This document shows, piece by piece, positions 32,232 to 41,953 of a DNA stretch of 61,063 bases (the first letter of the stretch is position 1; every line of letters starts with the position of its first letter). Source of the stretch: Klebsiella pneumoniae (lineage in GTDB: Bacteria; Myxococcota_A; UBA796; SXON01); contig CAMAWH010000029.1 in the NCBI GenBank assembly GCA_945861635.1, positions 1-61,063 of the forward strand, read 5' to 3'. The notes under the pieces are model-generated. The model did no database searches. It saw nothing but the letters and a program-made list of their open reading frames with translations, and was not told the origin of the DNA. The position numbers were made by a program, and so were the translations under genes.

Positions 32232-35150
32232 ATGGAGCGATCCGCCTCGCTGCTGTTTCTGCTGTCCGCCACGGTCTTCGCCACGGTCTCCGGCTGCGTG
32301 ACCGCCGCCCCGCCCAAGGACAACGGGGTCGACGCCGACGACGACGGGTACACCACGATCGACGATTGCGACGACACGACGGACGCGGTGTTTCCGGGCG
32401 CTCCCGAGGCGTGCAACGGCGTGGACGACGATTGCGACGGCGCAACGGACGAAACCGGAGCCTTCGGCGAAGGCACGTTCTACGCCGACAGTGATGGCGA
32501 CGGGCACGGCACGGCGGTGTCGACCGCGATCGCGTGCGCCGCCCCCACGGGCTTTGCAACAACGTCCGACGACTGCGACGACGCCAACCCGTTGGTCTAT
32601 CCGGGCGCGCCCGAGCACTGCAACGATGCGGACGAGAACTGCAACGACGCCATCGACGAGGATCCGGTGGACGCCGCGAAGTGGTATGCGGATGTAGACC
32701 GTGACACCTACGGCGCAGGCGCCGCCACAGTCGCGTGCGATGCGCCCGCCGGCCTGGTCGGCACGGGCGACGACTGTGACGACGCGAACGCGCTCGTCTC
32801 GCCGGGAGCGGAGGAACACTGCGATGGCGTCGATGAGGACTGCGATGGCGCGGGGGATGACGGCAGCGTCGATGCGCCGATCGGGTACGCCGACGTTGAC
32901 GTGGATGGGTACGGTGACCCTGGCGCGCCCGCGCTCGCGTGTGTGGTGCCTGCGGGCTTCGTGGCCGACGCCACCGACTGCGACGACGCCTCCGATAGTG
33001 TCTACCCGGGCGCCGTGGAATGGTGTGACGGGGTGCTCCAGAACTGCGGCGGCGAGCTGGACGCCGGCGCGGAGGACTCCCTTCCGTGGTACGCGGATAC
33101 CGACGCCGACACGTTCGGCGACGCCGCGTCCATTCTCGCCGCCTGCGAGCCGCCCAGCGGGTTCGTCGCGGATGCGACCGACTGTGACGATACGACGGCG
33201 TTGGCCTCGCCGGTCGCGACGGAGGCGTGTGACACCATCGACAACGACTGCGATGGCGCCATCGACGAGTCGGGGGCAACGGGAGAGGTCACCGTCTACC
33301 TGGACGCCGATCTCGACGGATACGGCGACGCCGCGTCGACGGCACTCGCCTGTACGGCGGTCGCCGGCTATTCCGCCGTCTCGACAGACTGCGACGACAC
33401 GGATGCGTCCACGCATCCCGACGCGGACGAGTATTGCGGCGGGGACGACGAGAATTGCGATGGCGCCACCGACGAGGACGCGGCGGTCGATGCTCCCGCT
33501 TGGTACGGCGACGCGGACATCGACGGCTACGGCGGGGGCACCGCCACCTTCGCCTGCGTCGCTCCGTCGGGCAGCGTCGCAACCGCCACCGACTGCAATG
33601 ACGCCTCCGCCTCCATCCACCCGGCGGCAACGGAGACGTGCAACGGCACCGATACCAACTGTTCGGGAGACGAGACTGACGCCATCAACACGCACCAATA
33701 CTACGCCGACGCGGATGGAGACGGCTACGGAGACGCGGGCGTCGCCACGCGCGATTGTTCGGCGCCGTCGGGCTACGTGAGCAATGACGACGACTGCGAC
33801 GACGTGGAGTTGGATGTGAACCCGGGCGAAACGGAGGTGTGTGACAACGGCTTCGACGACGACTGCGATGGCACCTCCAACGGCTGCGCGCCGACGGCCG
33901 GCTACTCGACGACCCCCAGCTACGACGCGGTCACCTACAACAGCGGGGACAGCGATTTCGGGCTTGGGGTGAAGGTCTCTCTGGACTACGACCACGACGG
34001 AGACAGCGACTTGCTGATGGGCAACGGCGTTGGAAGCAGTTCGTGGAAGGTGTGGCTCATCGCCTCGCCCTTGGCCGCTGGGTCCACCTCCTTTCCCGCG
34101 AGCGAGTACCTCGTCGGCGACGGGTCGGACTATTTCGGCCACCGGATGGGGAACGCCGGGGACATCGACCTCGACGGTTTTGACGACCTGATCGTCGGGG
34201 CTTCGGGTGGCGACGGCGCCGCCTACATCTGGTACGGCGCGATGGCCGCGGGAGACACCTTTGCGACCGCGGACGCGACCCTTGTGGGTGACACGAGCTG
34301 TGGTTTCGGCTCCGGATACACCGGCGGCGCGGGCGATACCAACGGCGATGGACTCCCGGAGGTTGTCGTTTCCAGCGACGACGGCGTGCTCTCGCTGTTT
34401 GACGGTGTTCCTTCCGGTACGCTGACCCGTGCTGACGCGGCGACCACCTTCACCTCCAGCACGGCCAGCGACACAACCTTCGGCCGAGTGGTGGCAGCGC
34501 CCGGCGATACCGACGGGGATGGCTACGACGATATGTTTGTCGGGACCCGGTACGGCGGCTCGGGCGATGGCGCCGTGTACCTGCTCAACGGTCCGTTCGC
34601 GAGCGCTGTGGACGGGGCGACGGAATACTCGGCGCGTTGGGTGCCGGCCGTTGGCACCAACACCGGCTCGGCCTTCGACGCTGCCGACGTGACGGAGGAC
34701 GGGGAGATCGATCTGCTGGTCCACGCCGACACCGACGGTGTTTCCAACAGCGACCGCATCTCGTTGTTCGAGGGCCCGTTGGTGGGCGAGATCTCCTCCA
34801 GTGACGCCGTCTCCTCGGCCGCGACCTACAGCACCGCGACCGCTTCCGGCGATGTGGACGGCGATGGGACGTCGGACTTCGTCATCGGCCACACCACTCT
34901 CTACGCCGACTACGTAGGGGGATGGTCGCTCTTTTTCGGAGGAACGACTCGGACCAGTGGGGCGTATGCGTTGTCGCGCACCTCCGGCGACGGTTCGTCA
35001 CTTACCCCTGGGCACATCCCCATCCTCGCGGACGTCAATGACGACGGTTTTGATGACGTCGTCACCGGCGTGCAGTCCAACGATTCCGGCAGCTATGTCT
35101 TCTTCTACCATGACGCCGCGTTGGCCGTGGTGTTTGGCGGAGGGTATTGA
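32232..35150 (+). CDS. Giant MopE-repeat/FG-GAP lipoprotein (second)
   Basis: A 972-residue protein. ATG 32232 gives signal peptide MERSASLLFLLSATVFATV followed by lipobox SGC. No Ig domain precedes the repeats. About eight MopE units follow (for example TDCDDASDSVYPGAVEWC), ending near residue 555, then FG-GAP-like units (GDIDLDGFDDLIVG, GDTNGDGLPEVVVS, GDTDGDGYDDMFVG, GDVDGDGTSDFVIG, ADVNDDGFDDVVTG). The architecture is the same as the protein 800 bp upstream but sequence identity is limited to motif positions, so these are diverged paralogues and not a recent duplication. Likely surface-exposed and calcium-rich. Confidence 0.9.
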   Translation: MERSASLLFLLSATVFATVSGCVTAAPPKDNGVDADDDGYTTIDDCDDTTDAVFPGAPEACNGVDDDCDGATDETGAFGEGTFYADSDGDGHGTAVSTAIACAAPTGFATTSDDCDDANPLVYPGAPEHCNDADENCNDAIDEDPVDAAKWYADVDRDTYGAGAATVACDAPAGLVGTGDDCDDANALVSPGAEEHCDGVDEDCDGAGDDGSVDAPIGYADVDVDGYGDPGAPALACVVPAGFVADATDCDDASDSVYPGAVEWCDGVLQNCGGELDAGAEDSLPWYADTDADTFGDAASILAACEPPSGFVADATDCDDTTALASPVATEACDTIDNDCDGAIDESGATGEVTVYLDADLDGYGDAASTALACTAVAGYSAVSTDCDDTDASTHPDADEYCGGDDENCDGATDEDAAVDAPAWYGDADIDGYGGGTATFACVAPSGSVATATDCNDASASIHPAATETCNGTDTNCSGDETDAINTHQYYADADGDGYGDAGVATRDCSAPSGYVSNDDDCDDVELDVNPGETEVCDNGFDDDCDGTSNGCAPTAGYSTTPSYDAVTYNSGDSDFGLGVKVSLDYDHDGDSDLLMGNGVGSSSWKVWLIASPLAAGSTSFPASEYLVGDGSDYFGHRMGNAGDIDLDGFDDLIVGASGGDGAAYIWYGAMAAGDTFATADATLVGDTSCGFGSGYTGGAGDTNGDGLPEVVVSSDDGVLSLFDGVPSGTLTRADAATTFTSSTASDTTFGRVVAAPGDTDGDGYDDMFVGTRYGGSGDGAVYLLNGPFASAVDGATEYSARWVPAVGTNTGSAFDAADVTEDGEIDLLVHADTDGVSNSDRISLFEGPLVGEISSSDAVSSAATYSTATASGDVDGDGTSDFVIGHTTLYADYVGGWSLFFGGTTRTSGAYALSRTSGDGSSLTPGHIPILADVNDDGFDDVVTGVQSNDSGSYVFFYHDAALAVVFGGGY

Positions 35151-35177
35151 GCGGGGCGCCGGATTACGCTCCGCAGA

Positions 35178-35762
35178 ATGACTGAATTGTGGCTGGCCCT
35201 TTCACTCGCGACACCGGCGCACGCCAACCCGTCGGTGGCCGCATCCGCATCGACATTCCGTTCGGAGCCGCTGGTCGGCCACGCCCTGTTCGACCTTCGC
35301 GGCGGAGTGTCCGCAGGCGGGGGGAGCGCCAACCCGATGATCTGCGCCGAACTCGCGGCCCATCGCAATTTCGACGTGGAGGCCTGCGGTACTGGCGGGG
35401 GGTTTCTCTACCCCGAAGCAGGCGAAGAGATGATGCACATTCGGGCCGAGGGGCAGATTCCACTGTGGGAACGTGGACGCGGCGAACTGTGGTTCCAACC
35501 CGGACTCGGCATGGCCGAAATCCAGAAGGGAGAGGACGAACCCGGCTTCAGATTCGGACCCGCCTCGGCGGCCGACCAGCATGACGGGGCCGGCATCGAA
35601 GCGTCGGCGAGCCTGAAAGGCCGGTGGTGGATCGGCGACTGGGTGTACCTCGTCGGAGAATTGTCAGCGGGGGCGGCCTACATTGCCGCCGCGCCCGTCG
35701 TACTCGATCAGGATTCAGAGATTGTGCCCTTTGTAACTGGGACGATTGGCGTTGGATTCTAG
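35178..35762 (+). CDS. Small outer-membrane or periplasmic beta-rich protein
   Basis: A 194-residue protein with short signal MTELWLALSLATPAHA cleaved near residue 16. The mature chain alternates hydrophobic and polar residues (GHALFDLRGGVSAGGG, WIGDWVYLVGELSAGAAYIA) and ends VTGTIGVGF with a terminal Phe, the beta-signal of outer-membrane barrels. Two Cys in the N-terminal third. No named family. It starts 27 bp after the second giant MopE gene, so it may be co-transcribed. Confidence 0.65.
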   Translation: MTELWLALSLATPAHANPSVAASASTFRSEPLVGHALFDLRGGVSAGGGSANPMICAELAAHRNFDVEACGTGGGFLYPEAGEEMMHIRAEGQIPLWERGRGELWFQPGLGMAEIQKGEDEPGFRFGPASAADQHDGAGIEASASLKGRWWIGDWVYLVGELSAGAAYIAAAPVVLDQDSEIVPFVTGTIGVGF

Positions 35763-35868
35763 GGGTTGGACGGCGACTTTGCGCCGGATTCTGACCGGAA
35801 CGACTGCCCACCGCCGACATGGCGCGAGTGTGCCTTGAAGCCGTCGTCCAGCACGCCCCCCGGGCATC

Positions 35869-36471
35869 TCACAAGATCGACGCCACCAGCGTGCCCATGA
35901 CCGTTTGGTCGAGCCGTTCGAAGCCTTCGACCGGAACGTTGTCGAACGCGAGTTGATGACTCAGCCGCAAGCTCAGCTTCCCGGTGAGCTTTGCGCTGAG
36001 CGAGGCGGTATTGAGCACGCGCGTATCGGCGAACGCGAGCACGTTTTCGTAGGCCTCGACGGTGTCGGTCAGCGCTGCCGTTTCGCTGAAGTTCCACGTC
36101 ACGCCAATCATCTCGCGGGCGGCGTAGACCATGGCGGAGTTCGGAGTCGTGCCGTCCACGTAGTCCTCGCGGGCCACGTCCGCGCCGATCTCTGCCACGG
36201 CGTTGAACTGCTTCGTGTCCAGCAGGACCCGCGAGTAGCCAAGCTGTCCGTGGACGCGGTTGTCGTAGCCGGCAAACGGATCCGCCAGCGCGCCCGCCAG
36301 CGCATACAGGCTGTCTTTCTTGCTGACGAAACGATCGTAACGCACGTCGGCGTAGTATTTCCTGGCCGTCTCGACGTACCCGCCGGTGCGTTCGGCTTGG
36401 TTCAGGTGCCCGTCGGCGTCGGCGTCCACGATGCTCGCGAACCAGGCCAGCGCGAACAGCGCCGTCGCCAG
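35869..36471 (-). CDS. DUF481-like outer-membrane barrel protein with damaged start
   Basis: About 200 residues counted from a CTG at 36471; a GTG at 36429 is the first standard start. The CTG start yields a plausible signal, LATALFALAWFASIVDA, but the frame is closed by TAG just upstream. The body KYYADVRYDRFVSKKDSLYALAG, YDNRVHGQLGYSRVLLD and MIGVTWNFSETAALTDT follows the DUF481 (YdiY) pattern, but the usual first strands are missing, replaced by DADADGHLNQAE. Either initiation is non-standard or the gene has lost its 5' part. It ends in TLVASIL without the aromatic end residue. Confidence 0.55.
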   Translation of the reverse strand: MATALFALAWFASIVDADADGHLNQAERTGGYVETARKYYADVRYDRFVSKKDSLYALAGALADPFAGYDNRVHGQLGYSRVLLDTKQFNAVAEIGADVAREDYVDGTTPNSAMVYAAREMIGVTWNFSETAALTDTVEAYENVLAFADTRVLNTASLSAKLTGKLSLRLSHQLAFDNVPVEGFERLDQTVMGTLVASIL

Positions 36472-36587
36472 TCCCTACGCGCACGGCGACGTGGGCACAC
36501 TAGAAAAGCAGCGCGAGCATCGGAACCGTAGGGGACAGCGGATCCTGGCTCACACTCCGCAACCCAATGCATCGCGCCGCCTCCGCT

Positions 36588-37375
36588 TCACTCACGGCTG
36601 GGCGTCGTAAGGGGCAGCGTAATCGTGAAGCCATCTTCACTCGACCATGGCACGACTAGATTGCCCGTCCAGTGCGGGCACGAGGGCGGCACGACGGGGC
36701 TGGCGCACACGTCCACGCCGCCGACCCCGTCGATCGAGCCGTCACCGACGGCGGCGCACGGGCCGGCTACGGCCGTGGCGGGGTATTGCCCCGGCGCCAG
36801 AAATAGCGTGAGCGAACCCACGACCGCAACGTTTGGCGCACCCGACGCGCAAATCGAGAACGTTCCGTGGTCCGCGGCCTCGACAATCACGCTGCGCACG
36901 GCGGGCGCAGCCAGCGTGAGTGTGATGTCCGCGGTGTCGGACCCCGGCGGCACGTTGATCGGCAGCCTCTCCACGCCGCACCACGCCGCATGCGCCGCCG
37001 CGTCGCAACCGACGCCGCGCACCAGCGTGACGATATGCGCGCCCGGCGACACACTCGCGAGCGCAGCCACGCCATCGACAACCCTGACGGACGCGGCGCT
37101 GTCAATCGCTACAAGTACTACGTCGCTTACGACGTTGAGCCGCACCGCCCGCGTCGATGGGGGTCGCGTAGCCGCCCATCCCGCGAGCGCGGCAACCGTG
37201 AAGATCAGTACGCCGCCGGCGACCAGCGTCGGCAGACCGACTCCGCGGCGCGCGCTCAGCGTCGACTCCGCGCCCGCGCAGACGGGTTGTGACGACGGAA
37301 GACGCTGCCCATTCCGCCCGGCCGGAGAACGGACCCGACGCCCCAGATGTCGATGACGTCGCCGGGAGCAAACAC
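36588..37375 (-). pseudogene. Relic of a membrane Ser/Thr protein kinase
   Basis: From a GTG at 37375 one frame encodes FAPGDVIDIWGVGSVL, then RPGGMGSVFRRHNP, which matches the N-terminal glycine loop of Hanks-type kinases (GDVI...VLGRGGMGSVY), and stops at 37256. A second frame then carries a transmembrane helix (LPTLVAGGVLIFTVAALAG) and a 170-residue extracytoplasmic part (VSPGAHIVTLVRGVGCDAA). The catalytic lobes between them (HRD, DFG) are absent, so an internal deletion has joined the ends out of frame. The downstream frame could still make a membrane protein. The intact PP2C at 6.4 kb shows the organism does use Hanks-type signalling. Confidence 0.6.
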
Positions 37376-37440
37376 GCCGCACGTCTAATTCGCCGTGTCG
37401 CTTCGCGGGGAATGACGTTCAGAACAGACACCTGACCGTT

Positions 37441-37515
37441 GAATGGAAGAAATCCTTCCGTTCGCGGGGTCTTGGCTGCCCAAGTGCCCTTGGATGGAAG
37501 GTTTTCTTCCATTCG
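37441..37515. repeat. Pair of imperfect palindromes (GGAAG...CTTCC)
   Basis: Two direct copies of a 24-bp imperfect palindrome, at 37441-37464 (ATGGAAGAAATCCTTCCG core) and 37492-37515 (ATGGAAGGTTTTCTTCCAT core), sit about 100 bp upstream of the DUF6445-like gene. A third copy in the opposite direction is at the right edge of the window. They could be operators or a small dispersed repeat. The surrounding gap 37376-37617 has no gene. Confidence 0.6.
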
Positions 37516-37617
37516 GGCGATGGCTCCGGGTCAGACGGCGTTGCCACAATCTCCGAGGGCGGGCAGAAACCGCCGTGCTCCGTTGAGCTTGTGCGTCCGT
37601 TGGGGCTATAGGGGGCG

Positions 37618-38283
37618 ATGAACCGCGCTCGCACCCTCCCCTACGAATTGCCGAGGCCAGGGGCTGACTACCTTGTTGTCGATGACTTCCTTCCCGACGC
37701 CGAGGGCGTGGTTCAGGACGCCCACGCGCGGGCGAACTGGGTGGAGGGGTTCCCACACCGCCCCGAGCCCTGGCCCGGCCGCCGAACGTGGCCGGCGCTC
37801 GCCGACCGCGATCTCGCACGCGTGGACGACGCCCTCCGCGGGTGGATCGGCCCCGCGCGACTCTGGCAGGCCGACGTTGGCGCACACAACACCCTGGGCC
37901 ACAACGTTTTCCAGATGGTTGGCGGCGCGGAATCGGGGCCGCGCCCGCACACCGATTCCCGCCGCCTCGCGCAGTACGCCGGCGTCCTTTACCTCACGCC
38001 CAACGCCCCGATGGACGCAGGCACCAGCTTCTACCGACTGCGCAATCGCGATGGATCACTGGGTGGAAACCGTTGTTCGCCGGGGGCGGCCAACCTTGTC
38101 GAGGCGCTCGGCGTCTCCCAACTTCCGTTGGAGGCGTGGGTCGAGGACGTGCGGGTGGACAACCGGTTCAATCGCCTGCTCTTGTACCGCGCGGACATCG
38201 TTCATTCCGCCACGCGGTATTTTGGGAGGAAGCCGAAAGCCCGGCGTTTGACGGCGCTGTTCTTCTGGATGGTGGGGTCGTGA
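37618..38283 (+). CDS. DUF6445-like putative Fe(II)/2-oxoglutarate-type oxygenase
   Basis: A 221-residue protein with a strong AGGGGG site before its ATG. The segments LVVDDFLPDAEGV, then PHTDSRRLAQYAGVLYLTP and LLLYRADIVHSATRYFG, give a double-stranded beta-helix iron site: H and D of PHTD and the distal H of VHSA. The conserved GTSFYR lies between. Family members are poorly known; some occur beside tryptophan halogenases or peptide biosynthesis genes. No such partner is here. Probably cytoplasmic. Confidence 0.7.
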   Translation: MNRARTLPYELPRPGADYLVVDDFLPDAEGVVQDAHARANWVEGFPHRPEPWPGRRTWPALADRDLARVDDALRGWIGPARLWQADVGAHNTLGHNVFQMVGGAESGPRPHTDSRRLAQYAGVLYLTPNAPMDAGTSFYRLRNRDGSLGGNRCSPGAANLVEALGVSQLPLEAWVEDVRVDNRFNRLLLYRADIVHSATRYFGRKPKARRLTALFFWMVGS

Positions 38284-38392
38284 CCGCGCCGGCCCGTATC
38301 GCGCAAGAGTACGTACGGCATGCACGTTGCGGCGAATTGGCTTGACGATCGCTTCCTCTTGATAATTGCGGACTCCCCCAACGGAGCCTCTC

Positions 38393-40257
38393 TTGCGCCT
38401 GCCCCTCGCTCTTGTCCTCGCCCTTTCGTTCTCCGCATGCGCTACGGACACCACCGGCGCCCCCGAGGCAGCCATCCGCTTCGGCTCAGGCTCGCAGGAA
38501 GAGCTGGATCTGGCCGAGGATCTCGCGTACGACTCCCTCCTCGACGAAACCAGCGGTCCGCTCGTCGGGCGTGGCATCGAGGCGTTCCGCACCACCAAGG
38601 TGCACGTCGACGTCACGGACATGGCGCACGTGAAGGTCCAGCAGCTCGTCGGTGATGTGCCGGTGTGGGAGGGGGAGGCGATCGTTCACCTTACGAACGG
38701 TGGAGCAATCTCCGCAATCACCGACAACCTCAAGGACAACGTCACCGTCGATCCTGTCCCTGCGTTTACGGCGGATGAGGCGATTGACCTCGCCATTGGC
38801 GCCGTTCCCGATGGATGGGAGAGCCTCGATGCGGCCCCCATCGCTGACTTGTGGATCCTTCGTCAGGATGGCGCGGACCACCTCGTCTGGCGCGTCCAAT
38901 TCCACAAGGTCAACTTCCGCGCGGATGACGCGATGCCGGTCGTGTTCGTCGATGCACACACGGGCGATATCGTATGGTCCTACGATAACTTTCAGACGGT
39001 TGCGTGCTCGGGAACAACCAACTTCTACGGCAGTGTGGCGCTGGATTGCTCCACCGACGGCACGTTGTTCTACCTTGAAGATACGACCGAACTCCTCGGC
39101 ACGTATACGTACAACAACACCACGACCAGCCTCTACTACCTGTCCGACCCGAGCACGACGATGCCGAGCGTGGACGAGGTGGACATCAATGGCGTCGAAG
39201 CGCATTATATCGCGAAGCAGGTGAACACCTACTTCGACCTTGCCCACGCACGGAATGGCATCGACGGCGCGGGGGGGCCGGCCTCGACACCTCGCACGGG
39301 TACGGCTTCGTTGCGTCGTTGACCAGCTACGGCAGCAACTACGTCAACGCGTTCTGGGACCCGACGGCATTGGACATGACGTATGGCGACGGGGATGGTG
39401 TCAATTCCAACTCCCTCACGACGCTCGACATCGCCGGCCATGAGATGCAGCACGGCGTCACGCAGTTCGAGGCCAACCTCACCTACTCCGGCGAGTCGGG
39501 CGGACTCAACGAGAGCATTTCCGACGTCTTCGGCGCCATGGTCGAACGTTCGGTTCTCGGAGAGAGCGCGAACACCTGGCTCATCGGAGAAGAAACGTGG
39601 ACGCCGAGCGTCTCGGGTGACGCGCTCCGGTATATGGACGACCCCACGCGTGACGGTTCCAGCTACGGCTACTACTTCACGTCGGTCGGCTCGGCGGATG
39701 TGCACTACAGCTCCGGCGTCGGTAACCATGCGTTCTACCTCCTGAATGAAGGCGGCAGCCCGACGACCGCCGTCACGGCGATTGACGCGGCCGACGCGGC
39801 CGCCATCTGGTATCTGGCGCTGTCCAGCTACATGACATCCTCGACGAACTACGCGGCGGCCCGCACCGCGACGCTGAACGCTGCCTCGGCGCTGTACGGC
39901 TCGACCAGCACGCAGTACACGTCCGTCGATGCGGCGTGGACGGCGGTTTTCGTACACCCCTCCCTCACGACCTATCGGAGCACGCTTGCGCGCGCCGGCC
40001 GCAGCACCTACAACCCGTCGTCGACCGGCCTGAGTGTCGCCGCAGGGGCCCAGACCGTGGCGCTGGTGGGTCCCAGCTCCGCCGACTTCGATCTCTACCT
40101 CCAGAAGAAGGTAGGAAAGACGTGGACGACGGTGGCATCCGACACGGGCACCGGCACCATCAAGAACATCGCCTACACGGGCACCGCGGGGACGTACCGA
40201 AACTACGTCATCTCGGCGGTCGGCTCGGGAACGTACACGCTGGGCTGGAAGAAGTAA
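38393..40257 (+). pseudogene. M4 (thermolysin-family) metalloprotease, frame broken at a G7 run
   Basis: The start is TTG 38393 with GGAG six bases upstream, giving lipoprotein signal LRLPLALVLALSFSAC. A FTP/PepSY propeptide follows (to about 38990). The first frame reaches HARNGIDGAGG and then stops at 39322. The next frame resumes with AGLDTSHGYGFVASLTSYGSNYVNAFW and holds HEMQHGVTQ (39439), the zinc Glu of GGLNESISDVFG, the catalytic His region DVHYSSGVGNHAFYLL and a C-terminal PPC domain (FDLYLQKKVGKTWTTV). The switch lies in seven G at 39271-39277; one extra G or a -1 slip restores a complete, well-formed enzyme. Confidence 0.85.
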
Positions 40258-40382
40258 GGAGCCGGCCAAAAATAACTGGCAGCACCGATCGTCTGGGGTT
40301 CGCAATTGCGCATCACGCTCCCCGATTGGCGCAGCGGAGGTGGGGCGTTCACCCTGGGGTGATGTGCACCTTCGAGCGCACT

Positions 40383-40424
40383 GGGCATTCGCTCCGCGAA
40401 TGCGCTTTTTCGGCCAAACCGACG
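40383..40424 (+). terminator. Intrinsic terminator, dispersed 42-bp hairpin element
   Basis: The perfect 8-bp stem GCATTCGC-TCC-GCGAATGC followed by GC and TTTTT (40385-40410) is a textbook intrinsic terminator downstream of the protease. The whole 42-bp unit recurs inverted at 57608-57649 with only two differences. The remaining 255-bp gap before the helicase gene has no other feature. Confidence 0.8.
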
Positions 40425-40512
40425 CGGCGCCCGCCGCTACGTGGGCGCGCCGTAGGTTTTTCGCAGCCAAACCGAAAGGTCCGCGAGATCGCCTAGCGCT
40501 GTTGGTGGCGAG

Positions 40513-41928
40513 ATGACCTCGACCGCTTCCCGCCAGGACGCCACTATCGTGCGTATTGACGCGCGGCGTCGCGTACTGGCACGGATCGAGGAGCCCGCCG
40601 CTTTCGTCGTAATGCAACGCATGTTCTCTCGGGAGTTGGAGCGTGGATTCCGCAAGGTCATCGCGTTCTGCGACAGTCGAGAGGCCGTGGAGACCGCGGT
40701 GCGGGTACTGCGGGGACAACCTCCTTTTGGCGACGCGGTGTTCGCGCACCACGGCAGCCTTGCACGGGCTACGCGGCTCGCCACGGAGCAGCGGTTTCTG
40801 GACGCGCCGGTGGCCCTTTGCGTCGCCACGAGTACGATGGAGTTGGGCATCGACATCGGCGCGGTCGACTTGGTGGTACTGCTCGGTGTCCCCCCCGACG
40901 TGCAGTCGCTGGTGCAGCGCATCGGGCGCGGTGGGCGGAGGCGGGAGGGCGTGCACGTGGTGTGTGTGGCGAACGGTCGGTTTCGCGCCTCGTTGTTTCG
41001 CACCCTGCTCGAAGCGCAGAGGGCGGGAGATTGGCATGTGCAAGGCGGAACGTTTCGCCCAAGTGTCATCGTGCAGCAGGCGGTGTCGATTCTCCAATCG
41101 CGTGAGTCGAAGACGATCGACGCGGGCGCTCTCTTGCGGAGGTTGCCGGAGGATCTTCTCCCCGAGTGGAACGAGAACCGAATCCGCGGCATCTTGGCGC
41201 ACATGGAGAAAAAGGGGTGGCTGGAGGGCGCGCGCGGCGGTGCGTTTGGGTTTGGCGCCAAGGCCGACGCGTTGTGGCGGCGGGCTCGCCTGCATGCCAA
41301 CATCACCTCCGCGGCAGAGATCGCGGTGACGGACGCACTCACGGGAGTTGTCATCGGGTCCGTTTCTGTGGTTACCGAAAGTGGACTTGGGCTCGGCGGC
41401 AAGGGCCGGCGCGTCCTGCAAAACCAGGGCGAACGGATAATCACCGAGGCCTCCAAAACCGCCGAGTTGGGCGCCTTCGGCGGCGGATCGATGAAACCGA
41501 CGGTGCGCGCACTGGCGTCGGAGCTGCTCCGCGGGGCCGACATTCCCTTCCCCGTTCAGACGGCCGTGTCGGGGCACGTCGCCTACTTCCATGCGCTCGG
41601 CACGGCAGGAGGAAACCTGGTAGGTGAGGTGCTGAAGCGCGCGGGTTTCGAGGTGGTGCGGGCCGGTCGTTTCGCGGTCATCGTCACCGAGGCATGCGAT
41701 GATTGGCCTCCTCCTACCTCCGTAGAGCGCGCGCTTGCCTCCAAGTCCGGCGCCATCGGACGCGCGCTCGATCTCGGCGCTTGGCATGCCCTTCTGCCGC
41801 CGAACGAGCAGCACGACGCGGTTGCAGCGCGGTGTGAGGTGGACGCGGTTCGGGACTTTTTCAGGACTCCGCCGGCCGTCACCGTGGCGACCGACGCGGA
41901 GCTGTGGACGGAAGCGGCGTGGGCGTAG
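40513..41928 (+). CDS. C-terminal part of an Lhr-like DEAD/DEAH helicase
   Basis: A 471-residue protein starting within helicase domain 2: FRKVIAFCDSREAVETAVR (motif IV region), CVATSTMELGIDIGAVDLVV (motif V) and QRIGRGGRR (motif VI). These are followed by a winged-helix part and a C-terminal beta-rich domain, as in Lhr-type helicases. Domain 1 with Walker A and the DEAH box is absent, and nothing like it lies in the 255 bp upstream. It cannot be an ATP-driven helicase alone. It may be a decayed gene or a stand-alone RecA2/WH protein. Reading frame and codon use remain good. Confidence 0.75.
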   Translation: MTSTASRQDATIVRIDARRRVLARIEEPAAFVVMQRMFSRELERGFRKVIAFCDSREAVETAVRVLRGQPPFGDAVFAHHGSLARATRLATEQRFLDAPVALCVATSTMELGIDIGAVDLVVLLGVPPDVQSLVQRIGRGGRRREGVHVVCVANGRFRASLFRTLLEAQRAGDWHVQGGTFRPSVIVQQAVSILQSRESKTIDAGALLRRLPEDLLPEWNENRIRGILAHMEKKGWLEGARGGAFGFGAKADALWRRARLHANITSAAEIAVTDALTGVVIGSVSVVTESGLGLGGKGRRVLQNQGERIITEASKTAELGAFGGGSMKPTVRALASELLRGADIPFPVQTAVSGHVAYFHALGTAGGNLVGEVLKRAGFEVVRAGRFAVIVTEACDDWPPPTSVERALASKSGAIGRALDLGAWHALLPPNEQHDAVAARCEVDAVRDFFRTPPAVTVATDAELWTEAAWA

Positions 41929-41953
41929 GCCACGCGGTCCAATCGCGGGCCGA

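Noticed and set aside
32088..34892. A 934-codon open frame on the minus strand opposite the second giant MopE gene
   Set aside because: The repeated GAC/GCC-rich codons of the MopE and FG-GAP units leave the opposite strand open by chance. Its translation is low-complexity Val/Arg/Ile without domains, and the plus-strand frame has clear signal and motifs. The same applies to 27994-29574 and 29584-30648 (minus) and 46890-48959 (plus).
39229..41814. An 861-codon minus-strand frame spanning the protease and helicase genes
   Set aside because: It crosses two genes with strong motifs on the plus strand and encodes only Arg/His-rich sequence with no recognisable fold. High-GC shadow.
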